Below, piece by piece: positions 7,074 to 16,808 of a stretch of 64,000 nucleotides of DNA (position 1 is its first letter; the number at the start of each line of letters is the position of its first letter). This DNA is from Lachnoclostridium edouardi. GTDB taxonomy: Bacteria; Bacillota; Clostridia; Lachnospirales; Lachnospiraceae. The stretch lies in contig NZ_OESQ01000001.1 of assembly GCF_900240245.1 (NCBI RefSeq), positions 2,004,186-2,068,185 on the forward strand, read 5' to 3'. The translations under genes and the position numbers were made by a program. The notes under the pieces were generated by a model. That model did not search any database. It had not been told where the DNA came from and saw nothing but the letters and a program-made list of their open reading frames with translations.

Positions 7074-8990
7074 ATGGGCAAGTATGCTAATGAGGCAAAG
7101 GAACTTCTGGCTCTTGTGGGAGGCAGAGAAAATATTGCCGCAGTTTCACATTGCATGACAAGAATGCGCTTTGTACTTAATGAGCCGGAAAAGGCAGATA
7201 TTAAAAAAATTGAAAAGATGAAGGTGGTAAAGGGAAGTTTCACCCAGTCAGGTCAGTTTCAGGTGATTATTGGAAATACTGTGGCAGATTTTTATAACGA
7301 TTTTACTGCCGCCGCAGGTATTGAAGGCGTGTCTAAGGAGACAGTTAAGCAGGCGGCGAAGAAAAACCAAAATGTACTGCAGAGAATTATCACTGCTCTT
7401 GCAGAAATATTTGCGCCTCTGATTCCGGCTATTATTACAGGCGGTTTGATTTTAGGCTTCCGCAACTGTATTGACAGCTTATATTTATTTGAAAACGGAA
7501 CGAAAACCTTATGTGATATCAGCCAGTTTTGGTCTGGAATCGACAGCTTCTTATGGCTGATTGGAGAAGCGGTATTTCATATGCTGCCGGTTGGAATCTG
7601 CTGGTCCGTGACGAAAAAAATGGGCACTACACAGATGCTTGGAATTGTACTTGGACTTACTTTAGTCTCCGGGCAGCTTCTGAACGCTTACAGCGTTGCT
7701 ACAACTGCGGCTGCTGATATTCCGGCGTGGAATTTTGGGTTTTTTAAGGTGAACATGATTGGATATCAGGCTCAGGTGCTGCCGGCAATTTTGGCGGCGT
7801 TTACTTTGGTGTATTTGGAAAAGTTTTTCCGGAAAATTACGCCTCAGGTAGTGTCCATGATTGTAGTGCCTTTCTGCAGCCTTGTGCTTTCTGTAATGGC
7901 GGCCCATTTTTTACTGGGACCTATTGGCTGGAAAATAGGAACAGCGATTTCCTCAGTAGTGTACGCCGGCATTACAGGGCCTTTGAAAATTTTGTTCGGA
8001 GCGTTTTTCGGATTTATATATGCACCCCTTGTTATTACAGGACTGCACCACATGTCCAATGCTATTGATTTACAGTTGATTGCAGACTACGAAGGAACTA
8101 TGCTGTGGCCTATGATCGCCCTGTCTAATATTGCCCAGGGATCTGCTGTTTTAGGAATGATTTTTCTCCAGCGCAAAAATGCCGAAGCACAGGAGGTCAA
8201 TGTGCCGGCTGGAATTTCCTGTTATCTGGGGGTTACGGAACCTGCTATTTTTGGTGTTAATCTGAAGTACGGATTTCCGTTTATCTGCGGCATGATCGGC
8301 TCTGCCTGCGCCGCGGTTCTGTGCGTGGCAACTAATACTACAGCCAATGCAATCGGCGTTGGAGGACTTCCGGGAATTTTATCTATTCAGACAAAATACA
8401 TGGGTAGTTTCGCTATATGTATGGCCGTAGCAGTGGCAGTTCCGTTTATTTTAACTGTAATTGTAGGAAAGAAGAAACTTATATCAAAAGAAAAGGAACC
8501 TGAAAATGAGAAAAGCGCAGATAATGGAACAACAGTAGAGTTAAAGGCTTTTCTTAAAGGAAAGGTAATTCCGTTAAAGGATGTAAATGACGGCGTATTC
8601 TCAGAAGGAATAATGGGGGAAGGAGTTGCTATTATTCCGGAAAATGAAATTTTATATGCCCCGGCAGACGGAAAAGTAACTGTGGTGATGCCGGATTCCT
8701 GTCACGCCTGCGGACTTCTCATGGAAAATGGGGCAGAGCTTTTGCTTCATATTGGAATTGACACAGTAGATATGCAGGGAGACGGATTTGAGTATTTAAT
8801 AAAAGAAGGGGATACGGTAAAAGCAGGCGATCCATTAATCCGCTTCAGCCGTGAAAAAATCAAAAAGGCGGGCCACCCTGATGTGACGGTCTGCATAATT
8901 ACCGACTGTGGGGAAGATAAAAAGATTAAGTTTTACACTGACATAGAGGCAGAGGAAAAGACTACTGTAATTGGAAGTATTGGAGAATAA
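7074..8990 (+). CDS. treP: PTS trehalose-specific EIIBCA
   Basis: A 638-residue phosphotransferase permease that imports trehalose and phosphorylates it to trehalose 6-phosphate. The EIIB domain comes first, with the phospho-cysteine in SHCMTRMRF (Cys27); a polytopic EIIC domain follows (about residues 100-470); a Crr-type EIIA domain ends the protein, with the phospho-histidine in LLLHIGIDTV. The complete EIIA makes the transporter independent of a separate EIIA-Glc. ATG at 7074 has AGGAGG seven bases upstream; the open frame begins earlier, inside operator 3. treC follows after nine bases, forming one operon under the operator-bearing promoter. Confidence 0.92.
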   Translation: MGKYANEAKELLALVGGRENIAAVSHCMTRMRFVLNEPEKADIKKIEKMKVVKGSFTQSGQFQVIIGNTVADFYNDFTAAAGIEGVSKETVKQAAKKNQNVLQRIITALAEIFAPLIPAIITGGLILGFRNCIDSLYLFENGTKTLCDISQFWSGIDSFLWLIGEAVFHMLPVGICWSVTKKMGTTQMLGIVLGLTLVSGQLLNAYSVATTAAADIPAWNFGFFKVNMIGYQAQVLPAILAAFTLVYLEKFFRKITPQVVSMIVVPFCSLVLSVMAAHFLLGPIGWKIGTAISSVVYAGITGPLKILFGAFFGFIYAPLVITGLHHMSNAIDLQLIADYEGTMLWPMIALSNIAQGSAVLGMIFLQRKNAEAQEVNVPAGISCYLGVTEPAIFGVNLKYGFPFICGMIGSACAAVLCVATNTTANAIGVGGLPGILSIQTKYMGSFAICMAVAVAVPFILTVIVGKKKLISKEKEPENEKSADNGTTVELKAFLKGKVIPLKDVNDGVFSEGIMGEGVAIIPENEILYAPADGKVTVVMPDSCHACGLLMENGAELLLHIGIDTVDMQGDGFEYLIKEGDTVKAGDPLIRFSREKIKKAGHPDVTVCIITDCGEDKKIKFYTDIEAEEKTTVIGSIGE

Positions 8991-8999
8991 GGAGAAAAA

Positions 9000-10652
9000 A
9001 TGGCAGATTTTAGTGAAAAGGTGATTTACCAGATTTACCCTAAATCATTTAAGGATTCAAATGGAGACGGTTTAGGAGACATTTTGGGAATCCTGGAAAA
9101 ATTAGATTATTTAAAAGAGCTGGGCGTGGATTATTTATGGCTGACCCCTGTATTTCTTTCCCCACAGAAAGATAATGGCTATGATGTGGCAGATTACAGA
9201 AAAATTGATTCCCGATTTGGAAGTATGGAAGACTTGGAAAAACTAATTGAAAAAAGCAATGAAAAGGGAATGGGGATCATGCTGGACATGGTATTTAACC
9301 ATACTTCCACTGCCCATGAATGGTTTCAAAAAGCATTAAACGGGGAGAGAGAGTATCAGGACTACTATATTTTTAAGGAGGGATCCCCTGACTGTCCGCC
9401 TACCAACTGGCAGTCTAAGTTTGGCGGCTCTGCATGGGAATATGTGGAAAGCCTGGGAAAATGGTATCTTCATTTATTTGATGTGACCCAAGCTGATTTA
9501 AACTGGGAAAATCCTAAAGTGAGAGAGGAATTAAAGGGAGTAATTCGTTTCTGGAAAGAAAAAGGCATAAAAGGTTTCCGGTTTGATGTGGTAAATCTGA
9601 TTTCCAAACCTGAAATTTTTGAAAATGATACAGTGGGAGACGGAAGGCGTTTTTATACTGACGGTCCTCATGTACATGAATACTTAAAAGAGCTTGTGAA
9701 AGATACTGAAATAGAGGATTTTGTAACTGTAGGTGAGATGTCCTCCACCTCTCTGGAGCACTGTATCCGCTATTCTGCACCTTGGGAAAAAGAGTTATCT
9801 ATGTGCTTTAACTTCCATCATTTAAAAATAGATTATAAAAACGGAAATAAGTGGGAGCTTATGGAGCCTGATTTTATGGAGCTGAAACAATTATTCCAAA
9901 AGTGGCAGGTGGGAATGGAAAGGGGAGATGGATGGAACGCGTTATTCTGGTGCAACCATGACCAGCCCCGCATTGTTTCCAGGCTGGGCAGCGAAGGAAA
10001 GTATTGGAAGGAATCTGCAAAAATGCTGGCTGGCATGATTCATTTTATGAGGGGCACGCCGTATATTTATCAGGGCGAGGAAATCGGCATGACAAACCCC
10101 CACTATACATCTATAGAACAATATAAGGATGTGGAAAGCCTGAATTATTATAAAATTCTTTTGCAGGAAGGGAAAACAAGCGCCCAGGCCCTGAAAATTC
10201 TGGCCGCCAGATCAAGGGATAACAGCCGCACGCCTATGCAGTGGACAGATAGTAAAAACTGCGGCTTCTCCCAGGCAGAACCGTGGCTTTCTGTTTCAGA
10301 CAATATTTCCAAAATCAATGTTTTCAGCCAACAAAAAGATGAAAGCTCTATTTTATCCTTTTATAAAAAATTAATTGTGCTGCGCAAAGAGAAAAAACTG
10401 ATCTCAAAAGGAAAAATCGAATTTTTAGAAAATGAAAATAAGAATGTTCTGGCCTATAAAAGAACATGGGCAGATAAAGCGCTGGTTGTATGCTGCAATC
10501 TGCGGGAAACAGAAAGCAGAATGGATATGGACTGCAGGTGGAAGGACTATAAAAAGGTTATTGGAAATTATAATAATGAGCTTCCCTGTGTACAGGATAA
10601 TAAAATTACGCTGCAGCCATATGAGTTTTTAGTTTTAGAAGGAAATGAGTAG
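9000..10652 (+). CDS. treC: Alpha,alpha-phosphotrehalase
   Basis: A 550-residue GH13 enzyme that splits trehalose 6-phosphate into glucose and glucose 6-phosphate in the cytoplasm. The N-terminus YQIYPKSFKDSNGDGLGD, the nucleophile in GFRFDVVN (Asp about 196), the acid/base in VGEMSS (Glu about 246) and the third carboxylate in CNHDQPR are all present, and the length fits the family. GGAG lies five bases before the ATG. The adjacent PTS permease supplies the phosphorylated substrate, which favours phosphotrehalase over oligo-1,6-glucosidase, its closest relative by sequence. Confidence 0.9.
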   Translation: MADFSEKVIYQIYPKSFKDSNGDGLGDILGILEKLDYLKELGVDYLWLTPVFLSPQKDNGYDVADYRKIDSRFGSMEDLEKLIEKSNEKGMGIMLDMVFNHTSTAHEWFQKALNGEREYQDYYIFKEGSPDCPPTNWQSKFGGSAWEYVESLGKWYLHLFDVTQADLNWENPKVREELKGVIRFWKEKGIKGFRFDVVNLISKPEIFENDTVGDGRRFYTDGPHVHEYLKELVKDTEIEDFVTVGEMSSTSLEHCIRYSAPWEKELSMCFNFHHLKIDYKNGNKWELMEPDFMELKQLFQKWQVGMERGDGWNALFWCNHDQPRIVSRLGSEGKYWKESAKMLAGMIHFMRGTPYIYQGEEIGMTNPHYTSIEQYKDVESLNYYKILLQEGKTSAQALKILAARSRDNSRTPMQWTDSKNCGFSQAEPWLSVSDNISKINVFSQQKDESSILSFYKKLIVLRKEKKLISKGKIEFLENENKNVLAYKRTWADKALVVCCNLRETESRMDMDCRWKDYKKVIGNYNNELPCVQDNKITLQPYEFLVLEGNE

Positions 10653-10808
10653 CTTTTGTTAAAAAATGCCCGGCAATACCCGGCGTCCTGTGTGCCATGT
10701 GAAAACAGGGTTGCATATTGATGTCAGATTGTGATAGGATATGGAACAACAGAAACGTTAATATATAGTAAATTACACGTTAGATGGCGGTAACAGGAGG
10801 TAATGACA

Positions 10809-11801
10809 ATGGCTGTAAATGTAACTTTAGGAAATGGAGAAAATCCCAGATATGATATTACAACATTTGGAGAAATACTAATAGATTTTACTTCTCAGGG
10901 GCTGAATGAGGACGGTCAGATGATATTTGCCCGCAATCCTGGAGGCGCGCCGGCAAATGTTGCTGTTGCGGCGGGAAAGCTGGGAGCGCGAACTGCCTTT
11001 ATGGGTAAGGCGGGAAAAGATATGCATGGAGAATTTCTGCGCAGTGTGCTTAATAAGGAACAGGTGAATACTCAGGGGCTGATTTTAGATGAAAAATATT
11101 TTACAACCTTAGCATTTGTAAATATAAATGAAGCCGGTGAGCGTACCTTTTCCTTTGCCAGAAAGCCGGGAGCTGATACCAGGATTGAAAAAGAAGAGCT
11201 TTCTGTGGATGTGCTGGACTACACAAATATTTTCCATGTAGGGTCCTTGTCCCTGACAGACCAGCCGGCCAGAGATACTACATTTTATGCAGTAAAAAGG
11301 GCAAAAAGCAATGGCAGCATTATTTCATATGATCCTAATTACAGGGCTTCTTTGTGGGAGAATGAAGAAACGGCGAAACATCATATGAGAAGTCTGATCC
11401 CCCATGTGGACATTATGAAAATCTCCGATGAAGAGGTAGAGCTTTTAACAGATTGTAAAAATGTTCAGGACGGGGCAAAGGAATTATGTCGCCAGGGAGT
11501 GAAAATTGCAGCCGTTACCCTTGGAAGTCAAGGGGCTTATATTCACTGTAAAGAGGGTGGATGTATAGTTCCAGGCTTTGCAAGTCATGTTGTGGATACT
11601 AATGGTGCAGGAGATTCATTCTGGGGAGGATTTTTATATAAAGTCAGCACATCAGGGAAAAGGCCAGATGAGCTTTCTCTGGAAACGCTGGCTGAGTATG
11701 TGCGGTTTGGAAATGCTGTAGCCAGTCTTTGCGTAGAGGGAAGGGGAGCCATACCGGCCATGCCTGATCTTTTGCAGGTAGAAAAAAGATTATCCCTGTA
11801 A
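10809..11801 (+). CDS. PfkB-family fructokinase
   Basis: A 330-residue ribokinase-fold sugar kinase. The first PfkB signature is GGAPANVAVAAGKLGAR and the second is DTNGAGDSFWGG, with the catalytic Asp in GAGDSF. The N-terminal ITTFGEILIDF plus overall length match bacterial fructokinases, which phosphorylate fructose to fructose 6-phosphate. ATG at 10809 is spaced eight bases from AGGAGG; ATG at 10803 would be too close. It has its own 150-base leader after treC and ends one base from the convergent regulator gene. Exact sugar specificity cannot be read from sequence. Confidence 0.85.
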   Translation: MAVNVTLGNGENPRYDITTFGEILIDFTSQGLNEDGQMIFARNPGGAPANVAVAAGKLGARTAFMGKAGKDMHGEFLRSVLNKEQVNTQGLILDEKYFTTLAFVNINEAGERTFSFARKPGADTRIEKEELSVDVLDYTNIFHVGSLSLTDQPARDTTFYAVKRAKSNGSIISYDPNYRASLWENEETAKHHMRSLIPHVDIMKISDEEVELLTDCKNVQDGAKELCRQGVKIAAVTLGSQGAYIHCKEGGCIVPGFASHVVDTNGAGDSFWGGFLYKVSTSGKRPDELSLETLAEYVRFGNAVASLCVEGRGAIPAMPDLLQVEKRLSL

Positions 11802-11802
11802 A

Positions 11803-12615
11803 TTAATGTTTTTTGCGGTACTCTTTTGGAAGCATATGTTTGTATTCTTTAAAGGCCTTTGTAAATTTCCCCTGATTTTCGTATCCAATGAAGGCGGCAG
11901 CTTCAGCGATGGTGCAGTTTGTGGTAATCAGCAGCTCCATAGCCTTTTTAAGCCGATATTCTTTCATGTAGGAGGCAATAGGCTGGCCGTAAACAGCGTT
12001 GAAAATGCTTTTCAGGGTGGAGGTATTAATAAGATATTTCTTTGATAATTCCTGAATCGTATAACGCTTTTGAAGATTCTCAGTTAAAAGTTTATGGATA
12101 TCTTTAATTTGTTCTACTTGCTCAGAATAATATTGATTCAGCTGCTTTTCCTGGTCCGGCTTCAGGCGGATTAGAAATAGGAGCAGCTCCAGGACCTTCA
12201 GCCGGTAATAGGTAAGGCAAAGGTCCTGGGGCAAATCATATAAATCATATAATACTGAGAAAATACGGGAAATTTCTATCATTGTTTCTATCATAGTATG
12301 CAGAGCCTTAGGAGTTTCTAAGGCAGCGGCCTTATAATAGACTTCTTTTCCGTCCCGGCGGTATTCTAAAAGTCCGCTGTCCTTTAAAAGCTTTAAATGA
12401 TGGGCAACAGCAGGGCTGCTCATATTCATTAAAGCAGAAATATTAATAACGCACTCCTCGTGGTGGCAGAGAAGCCAGAAAATACGGAGGCGGCTGGGAT
12501 CAGAGAGCAATTTAAAAATAGATGATACCAACTGAAAATCCTTAGTGTGCAAAAGGGTATTTATAAGCTCTGGTCTGTGCTCTCCATGGTTGTGGGGCAA
12601 CTGATATTGGGACAT
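11803..12615 (-). CDS. ArsR-AraC fusion transcriptional regulator
   Basis: A 270-residue protein joining two DNA-binding modules. Residues about 25-105 form an ArsR/SmtB winged helix: FKLLSDPSRLRIFWLLCHHE, then MSSPAVAHHLKLLKDSG and GKEVYYKA. Residues about 180-268 form an AraC-type double helix-turn-helix: YTIQELSKKYLINTSTLKSI and CTIAEAAAFIGYENQGKFTK. The CHHEEC cluster in the ArsR part is a plausible metal site, as in CadC/SmtB sensors. It is divergent from the HMA protein and P-type ATPase genes, so metal-responsive control of them is the natural inference. ATG at 12615 has GAGGAGA upstream. The fusion is unusual; one protein could repress through one module and activate through the other. 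Confidence 0.85.
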   Translation of the reverse strand: MSQYQLPHNHGEHRPELINTLLHTKDFQLVSSIFKLLSDPSRLRIFWLLCHHEECVINISALMNMSSPAVAHHLKLLKDSGLLEYRRDGKEVYYKAAALETPKALHTMIETMIEISRIFSVLYDLYDLPQDLCLTYYRLKVLELLLFLIRLKPDQEKQLNQYYSEQVEQIKDIHKLLTENLQKRYTIQELSKKYLINTSTLKSIFNAVYGQPIASYMKEYRLKKAMELLITTNCTIAEAAAFIGYENQGKFTKAFKEYKHMLPKEYRKKH

Positions 12616-12747
12616 AATATTTCTCCTCTCAAAAAGCGGTAAAAACTTAAATCACGCAGTGGTTTGCTTATTAGTGTAGCACAAAATATGCTTTTAATCC
12701 AAATGGAAATGAATTTAATCCAAAGAGAAGTAAGTTCCCTCAGGGAA

Positions 12748-12776
12748 TTGACTTCTCTATTTTTTATGAGTATATT
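12748..12776 (+). promoter_or_regulatory. Metal-export operon promoter
   Basis: TTGACT at 12748-12753 and TATATT at 12771-12776, 17-base spacer, upstream of the HMA gene. Confidence 0.7.
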
Positions 12777-12788
12777 GTAGGCACAACA

Positions 12789-12806
12789 ATTAAATGATTG
12801 TTTAAT
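12789..12806. promoter_or_regulatory. Putative ArsR-type operator
   Basis: Perfect dyad ATTAAA-TGATTG-TTTAAT just past the expected transcription start of the HMA-ATPase operon, with a further ATGATTAAAT half-site at 12811-12820. Position and AT-rich dyad resemble SmtB/ArsR operators. Confidence 0.6.
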
Positions 12807-12840
12807 CGTAATGATTAAATTTTTCAAGGAGGATTTTAAA

Positions 12841-13059
12841 ATGAAGAAAACTTACAAAATTGAAGTAGACTGCGCCAATTGCGCAAATCTTATGGAGGCT
12901 GCCGCAAAGAAAACAGCAGGCGTAAAAGAAGCCACAGTGAACTTTATGACGCAGAAAATGATTGTAGAGTTTGAGGAAGGCGCAGAAGTAAAATCAGTTA
13001 TGAGGGATGTATTAAAAGCCTGCAAAAAGGTAGAACCAGACTGTGAAATTGAAATTTAA
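12841..13059 (+). CDS. Heavy-metal-associated (HMA) domain protein
   Basis: A 72-residue ferredoxin-fold metal-binding protein. The motif VDCANCANLMEAAAKK supplies the CxxC metal site of HMA domains, and TVNFMTQKMIVEF forms the typical second strand. Such domains normally sit at the N-terminus of CadA/ZntA or act as CopZ-like chaperones. Here it is encoded separately, 30 bases ahead of a P-type ATPase that lacks its own HMA domain, so it probably delivers metal to or regulates that pump. AAGGAGG is seven bases before ATG 12841. Confidence 0.88.
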   Translation: MKKTYKIEVDCANCANLMEAAAKKTAGVKEATVNFMTQKMIVEFEEGAEVKSVMRDVLKACKKVEPDCEIEI

Positions 13060-13089
13060 TTTGTCTTAGCTGTTTAGGAGGTATGGAAC

Positions 13090-14956
13090 ATGACGAAAAA
13101 ACAAAAAAAGATGTTATTAAGGATTGTAGCTGCCGCTGTACTTCTGGTTGGGCTGAATTTCGTTCCGGCTGCAGGCATATTAAGATTTTGCCTGTATATG
13201 GTTCCCTACCTGACCATTGGTTATGATATTCTGAAAAAGGCCGGAAAAGGAATTTTAAACCGTCAGATACTTGACGAAAGCTTTCTCATGGCAATTGCCA
13301 CAGTAGGAGCCATTGTGCTGGCCCTGTACAGCGGCAGCGGCGGTTATGCTGTTTTATCAAATTGGGGAGTGGTTTCAAAGCTACGCTGTGGGAAAAAGCC
13401 GGAGAAATATTAGTGAGCTTATGGATATCCGCCCGGATTATGCCAACATAGAAGAAAACGGTAAATTAAAACAGGTAGATCCTGATGAAATTAAAATCGG
13501 CGCCGTGATTGTGGTGCAGCCAGGAGAAAAGGTGCCGATTGACGGTATTGTAACGGAAGGAAGCTCTACCTTAAATACAAGCGCTCTTACAGGGGAAAGC
13601 CTGCCCAGAGAGGCGGCTGTAGGAGATGAAATTATCAGCGGCTGCATTAATATGACAGGAGTGCTGAAAATCCGCACTACAAAAGAATTTGGAGAATCTA
13701 CAGTTTCCAAGATTTTAAATCTGGTTGAAAATGCAAGCTCCAGAAAATCAAAATCTGAGGACTTTATTACCAGATTTGCAAGAGTTTACGCTCCCGCTGT
13801 GTGTATCAGCGCCCTGGCCCTGGCAATTCTGCCTCCTCTTGTTAGAATGTTCGGCCTGGGCCTTTTGCCTAACTGGCCGGATTGGATTTACAGAGCATTA
13901 ACATTCCTTGTTATCAGCTGTCCCTGCGCATTAGTAATCAGTATTCCTTTAAGCTTCTTTGCAGGCATCGGAGGAGCCAGCAAGGAAGGCGTTTTAGTAA
14001 AAGGCTCTAATTATCTGGAAGTGCTTTCTCAAACAAGCTGTGTAGTATTTGATAAAACAGGCACTCTTACAAAAGGAGTATTTGAGGTTAACGCTGTTCA
14101 TCACAATGTGTTAGCTCAGGAAAAATTATTAGAGTACGCTGCTTATGCAGAAAGCGCCTCCTCCCACCCTATTAGCAAAAGCATTCAAAAGGCATATGGA
14201 CGTGAGGTGGACAGAAACCGGGTATCAGATATTCAGGAAATCAGCGGAAATGGAGTAAAAGCAATCGTAGATGGCGTCGCCGTGGCAGCGGGAAACGATA
14301 AGCTGATGAAAAGCCTGGGAATTACCCCAATTCCATGCCGCCAGGTGGGGACGATTATTCATATGGCAGTAGACGGCGCATATGCAGGCCACATTGTTAT
14401 TTCTGATGTAGTGAAAGAACATTCTAAGGAGGCGATCTGCTCCCTGAAAAATGCGGGAGTTAAAAAAACAGTTATGCTCACAGGAGATGCAAGACCTGTA
14501 GCAGAAGCAGTTGCCGCAGAGCTGGGAGTAGATCAGGTATACAGCCAGCTGCTTCCGGGAGATAAGGTTTCTAAGGTAGAGGAATTGCTGGAAAAGAAAT
14601 CTTTAAAAGAAAAGCTGGCGTTTGTGGGGGACGGAATTAATGACGCCCCGGTGCTTTCTAGGGCAGATATTGGAATTGCAATGGGGGCAATGGGATCAGA
14701 TGCCGCAATAGAGGCTGCGGACGTAGTTCTTATGGATGATGATCCCTTAAAGATTGCAAAGGCAATTAAAATCTCCAGAAAATGTATAAGAATTGTTTAC
14801 CAAAATATTTGGTTTGCCATTGGAATTAAGCTGCTTTGCCTGCTGCTGGGAGCATTAGGCATTGCTAATATGTGGCTGGCAATTTTTGCGGATGTGGGAG
14901 TGATGATTCTTGCAATTCTAAACGCCATCAGAGCACTATTTGTGAAGAACTTATAA
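13090..14956 (+). CDS. Zn/Cd/Pb P-type ATPase, apparent frameshift
   Basis: A P1B-type metal exporter of about 620 residues split over two frames. The first frame (13090-13413) starts directly at transmembrane helix 1 and reads to AIATVGAIVLALYSG; homologous sequence continues in the next frame as VMLFYQIGEWFQSYAVGKSR to 14956. One base must be gained or lost near 13330-13350, in a GGC-rich stretch. Downstream motifs are intact: LTGESLP, the ion-site CPC in ISCPCALV, the phosphorylated Asp in DKTGTLTKG, SSHPIS, VGDGINDAP, and the C-terminal FADVGV Asp typical of ZntA/CadA pumps. AGGAGG precedes ATG 13090. Either a genuine inactivating mutation or a sequence error; no slippery heptamer is evident. 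Confidence 0.82.
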
Positions 14957-14989
14957 ATAGCGCTCTGAGCACATAGGTAGTAATAAGTT

Positions 14990-15934
14990 CTAACTGCTGC
15001 ATCCTTTGCAGAAAGAACAGCCTGAAGCTTTATCTGAAGATCCGTCAAAGGAGCCAAATACCTGCTGGTGAAGCTTTTTGCCAGTAGGTGTGGCGGCCAG
15101 GCCGCCTTCTGCAGTTTCTTTCAAAGAGGAGGACATGGCGTCCCCCACCTTTTTCATGGCCCATATAACCTCGTCGGCAGGAATTGCGCTTTCAATGCCT
15201 GCAATAGCCAGCTCCGCGGCCACAAAGGCCCCTGCAACACCAGAGGCGTTTCTCTTAATACAGGGAATTTCCACAAGCCCTGCTACAGGGTCGCACACAA
15301 GCCCTAAAATATTTTTTAAGGCAATAGCTACTGCCTGCTCTACCATTTCCGGCGTGCCTCCCGCCAGTTCAACAATAGCGGCGGCGGCCATAGCGGCTGC
15401 AGACCCGCACTCTGCCTGACAGCCTCCCTGAGCGCCGGCTAAAGAGGCGTTGTTGGCAATAACCATTCCAACTGCAGAAGCTGTAAATAGAGACATAATA
15501 CAATCTTTCCGGGAACATTTTTGCTCCTGTTCCATAGTCAATATAGCAGCCGGAAGAATCCCGCAGCTGCCCGCTGTGGGGGCAGCCACAATCCGGCCCA
15601 TAGCGGCATTTAACTCAGACACTGCTAATGCCCTGTACAAGGCTCCTGACATAAGGGAGCCTGTCAGACTATTTCCCGATAAATGAACTTGCTTCATCTT
15701 ATATGCGCTGCCTCCAGTTAAACCGCTGGTGCTGCGCAGATCTTCCTGGCTTCCCGGGGAAATACAGGCTGCCATTACCTCATAATTTTTCTCCATATGA
15801 CAAAATATCTGCTCTTCTGTCTGCTCCATCTGCACGGCCTGCTGTTTTAAAACTAAATGGGAAATGGAACAGCCTGCTTTTTTTGCCGCGGCAGTGAGAG
15901 AAGATACAGAGCAATAATTAAAATCAAATTCCAT
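14990..15934 (-). CDS. sdaAA: L-serine dehydratase, iron-sulfur alpha subunit
   Basis: Catalytic subunit (314 residues) of the oxygen-sensitive [4Fe-4S] L-serine dehydratase that deaminates L-serine to pyruvate and ammonia. Cluster-ligand regions are visible: AAPTAGSCGILPA, GAQGGCQAECGSA and LGLVCDPVAG. The fold starts at the N-terminus, as in two-subunit enzymes, and the beta subunit gene lies 13 bases upstream. AGGAGG is five bases before ATG 15934. An oddity is the C-terminal tail with three cysteines (CSFCKGC) after the normal family end, which could bind metal or a second cluster. Confidence 0.93.
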   Translation of the reverse strand: MEFDFNYCSVSSLTAAAKKAGCSISHLVLKQQAVQMEQTEEQIFCHMEKNYEVMAACISPGSQEDLRSTSGLTGGSAYKMKQVHLSGNSLTGSLMSGALYRALAVSELNAAMGRIVAAPTAGSCGILPAAILTMEQEQKCSRKDCIMSLFTASAVGMVIANNASLAGAQGGCQAECGSAAAMAAAAIVELAGGTPEMVEQAVAIALKNILGLVCDPVAGLVEIPCIKRNASGVAGAFVAAELAIAGIESAIPADEVIWAMKKVGDAMSSSLKETAEGGLAATPTGKKLHQQVFGSFDGSSDKASGCSFCKGCSS

Positions 15935-15947
15935 GGGGACCTCCTGA

Positions 15948-16607
15948 TTATATAGGCTCCAGCATAGTGCTGGAGTAAATATTAGGCAGATGTTTAATTT
16001 TCTGATTTAAGGAACAGTCAATAGAGCCCTCCAGCTCTATAGTCATAACTGCATCCCCGCCCTTTTCCTGTCTGGACAGCCGGAAATTGCAGATATTGGC
16101 TCCTGCCTCAGCGACCACCTCGGTAACAGAAGCAATCGTGCCCGGCGCGTCCCGGTGAAGCACAATTAGAGTGGTGTATTGACCTGTAATACAGACCTCC
16201 ATGCCGTTTACCTTATTTACAATAATATTTCCTCCGCCTATACTGCTGCCCTGCAGGCTGACAGTACGTCCCTGGTCATTTGTTAAAGTAATTTGTGCAG
16301 TGTTGGGATGTGCCCCTTCAATTTCTCCAGTGGTAATCTCCACCTTTAATCCTGATTTCTCAGCTAATTCAGGAGAGAAACGAATTCTCTCATCATCAGT
16401 TGTCATTCCCATAATACCGGCAATTAAGGCCTTGTCAGTACCATGCCCCCTATATGTTTTGGCAAAGGATCCGTGCAGAAGGATTTTTGCCTGCACAGCC
16501 GGAGAGCCTAAAAGAGCTCTGGTAATACGTCCGATTCTGGCTGCTCCGGCAGTGTGGGAGCTGGAAGGGCCGATCATTACTGGTCCCAGAATATCAAAAA
16601 CATTCAT
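15948..16607 (-). CDS. sdaAB: L-serine dehydratase, iron-sulfur beta subunit
   Basis: A 219-residue partner of SdaAA. It opens with FDILGPVMIGPSSSHTAGA, the substrate-serine-binding signature, and ends with an ACT domain (VLHRDAPGTIASVTEVVAEA) that in this family mediates allosteric or catalytic serine control. ATG at 16607 is preferred over the longer open frame to 16682, whose extra 25 residues look non-coding. Transcribed with sdaAA as a two-gene operon. A TATAAT-like box lies near 16681-16686 on the minus strand, without a clear -35. Confidence 0.92.
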   Translation of the reverse strand: MNVFDILGPVMIGPSSSHTAGAARIGRITRALLGSPAVQAKILLHGSFAKTYRGHGTDKALIAGIMGMTTDDERIRFSPELAEKSGLKVEITTGEIEGAHPNTAQITLTNDQGRTVSLQGSSIGGGNIIVNKVNGMEVCITGQYTTLIVLHRDAPGTIASVTEVVAEAGANICNFRLSRQEKGGDAVMTIELEGSIDCSLNQKIKHLPNIYSSTMLEPI

Positions 16608-16808
16608 AATAGGCGCCTTTCTTCGCCGACAGGCGGCGTTTGTAATTCTCACAGGCCTGACAAAGCCAGGCCAAGTGTTCATATTATACCCTGGAATTAT
16701 AAATTAGAGAAGATAAAAATAAAATAAATCTAATCTATTTTATAATATCTTGCAGAGAAAACAGTATTTGTCATATAATATTATCAACATATAAAAGATG
16801 CAGGAATA

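Noticed and set aside
7662..7907. Minus-strand ORFs inside treP and many other opposite-frame ORFs across the window
   Set aside because: They overlap strongly supported genes, lack ribosome sites and show low-complexity or implausible sequences.
13313..13413. Programmed frameshift in the P-type ATPase
   Set aside because: No slippery heptamer followed by a stimulatory structure was evident, and such recoding is not usual for this family.
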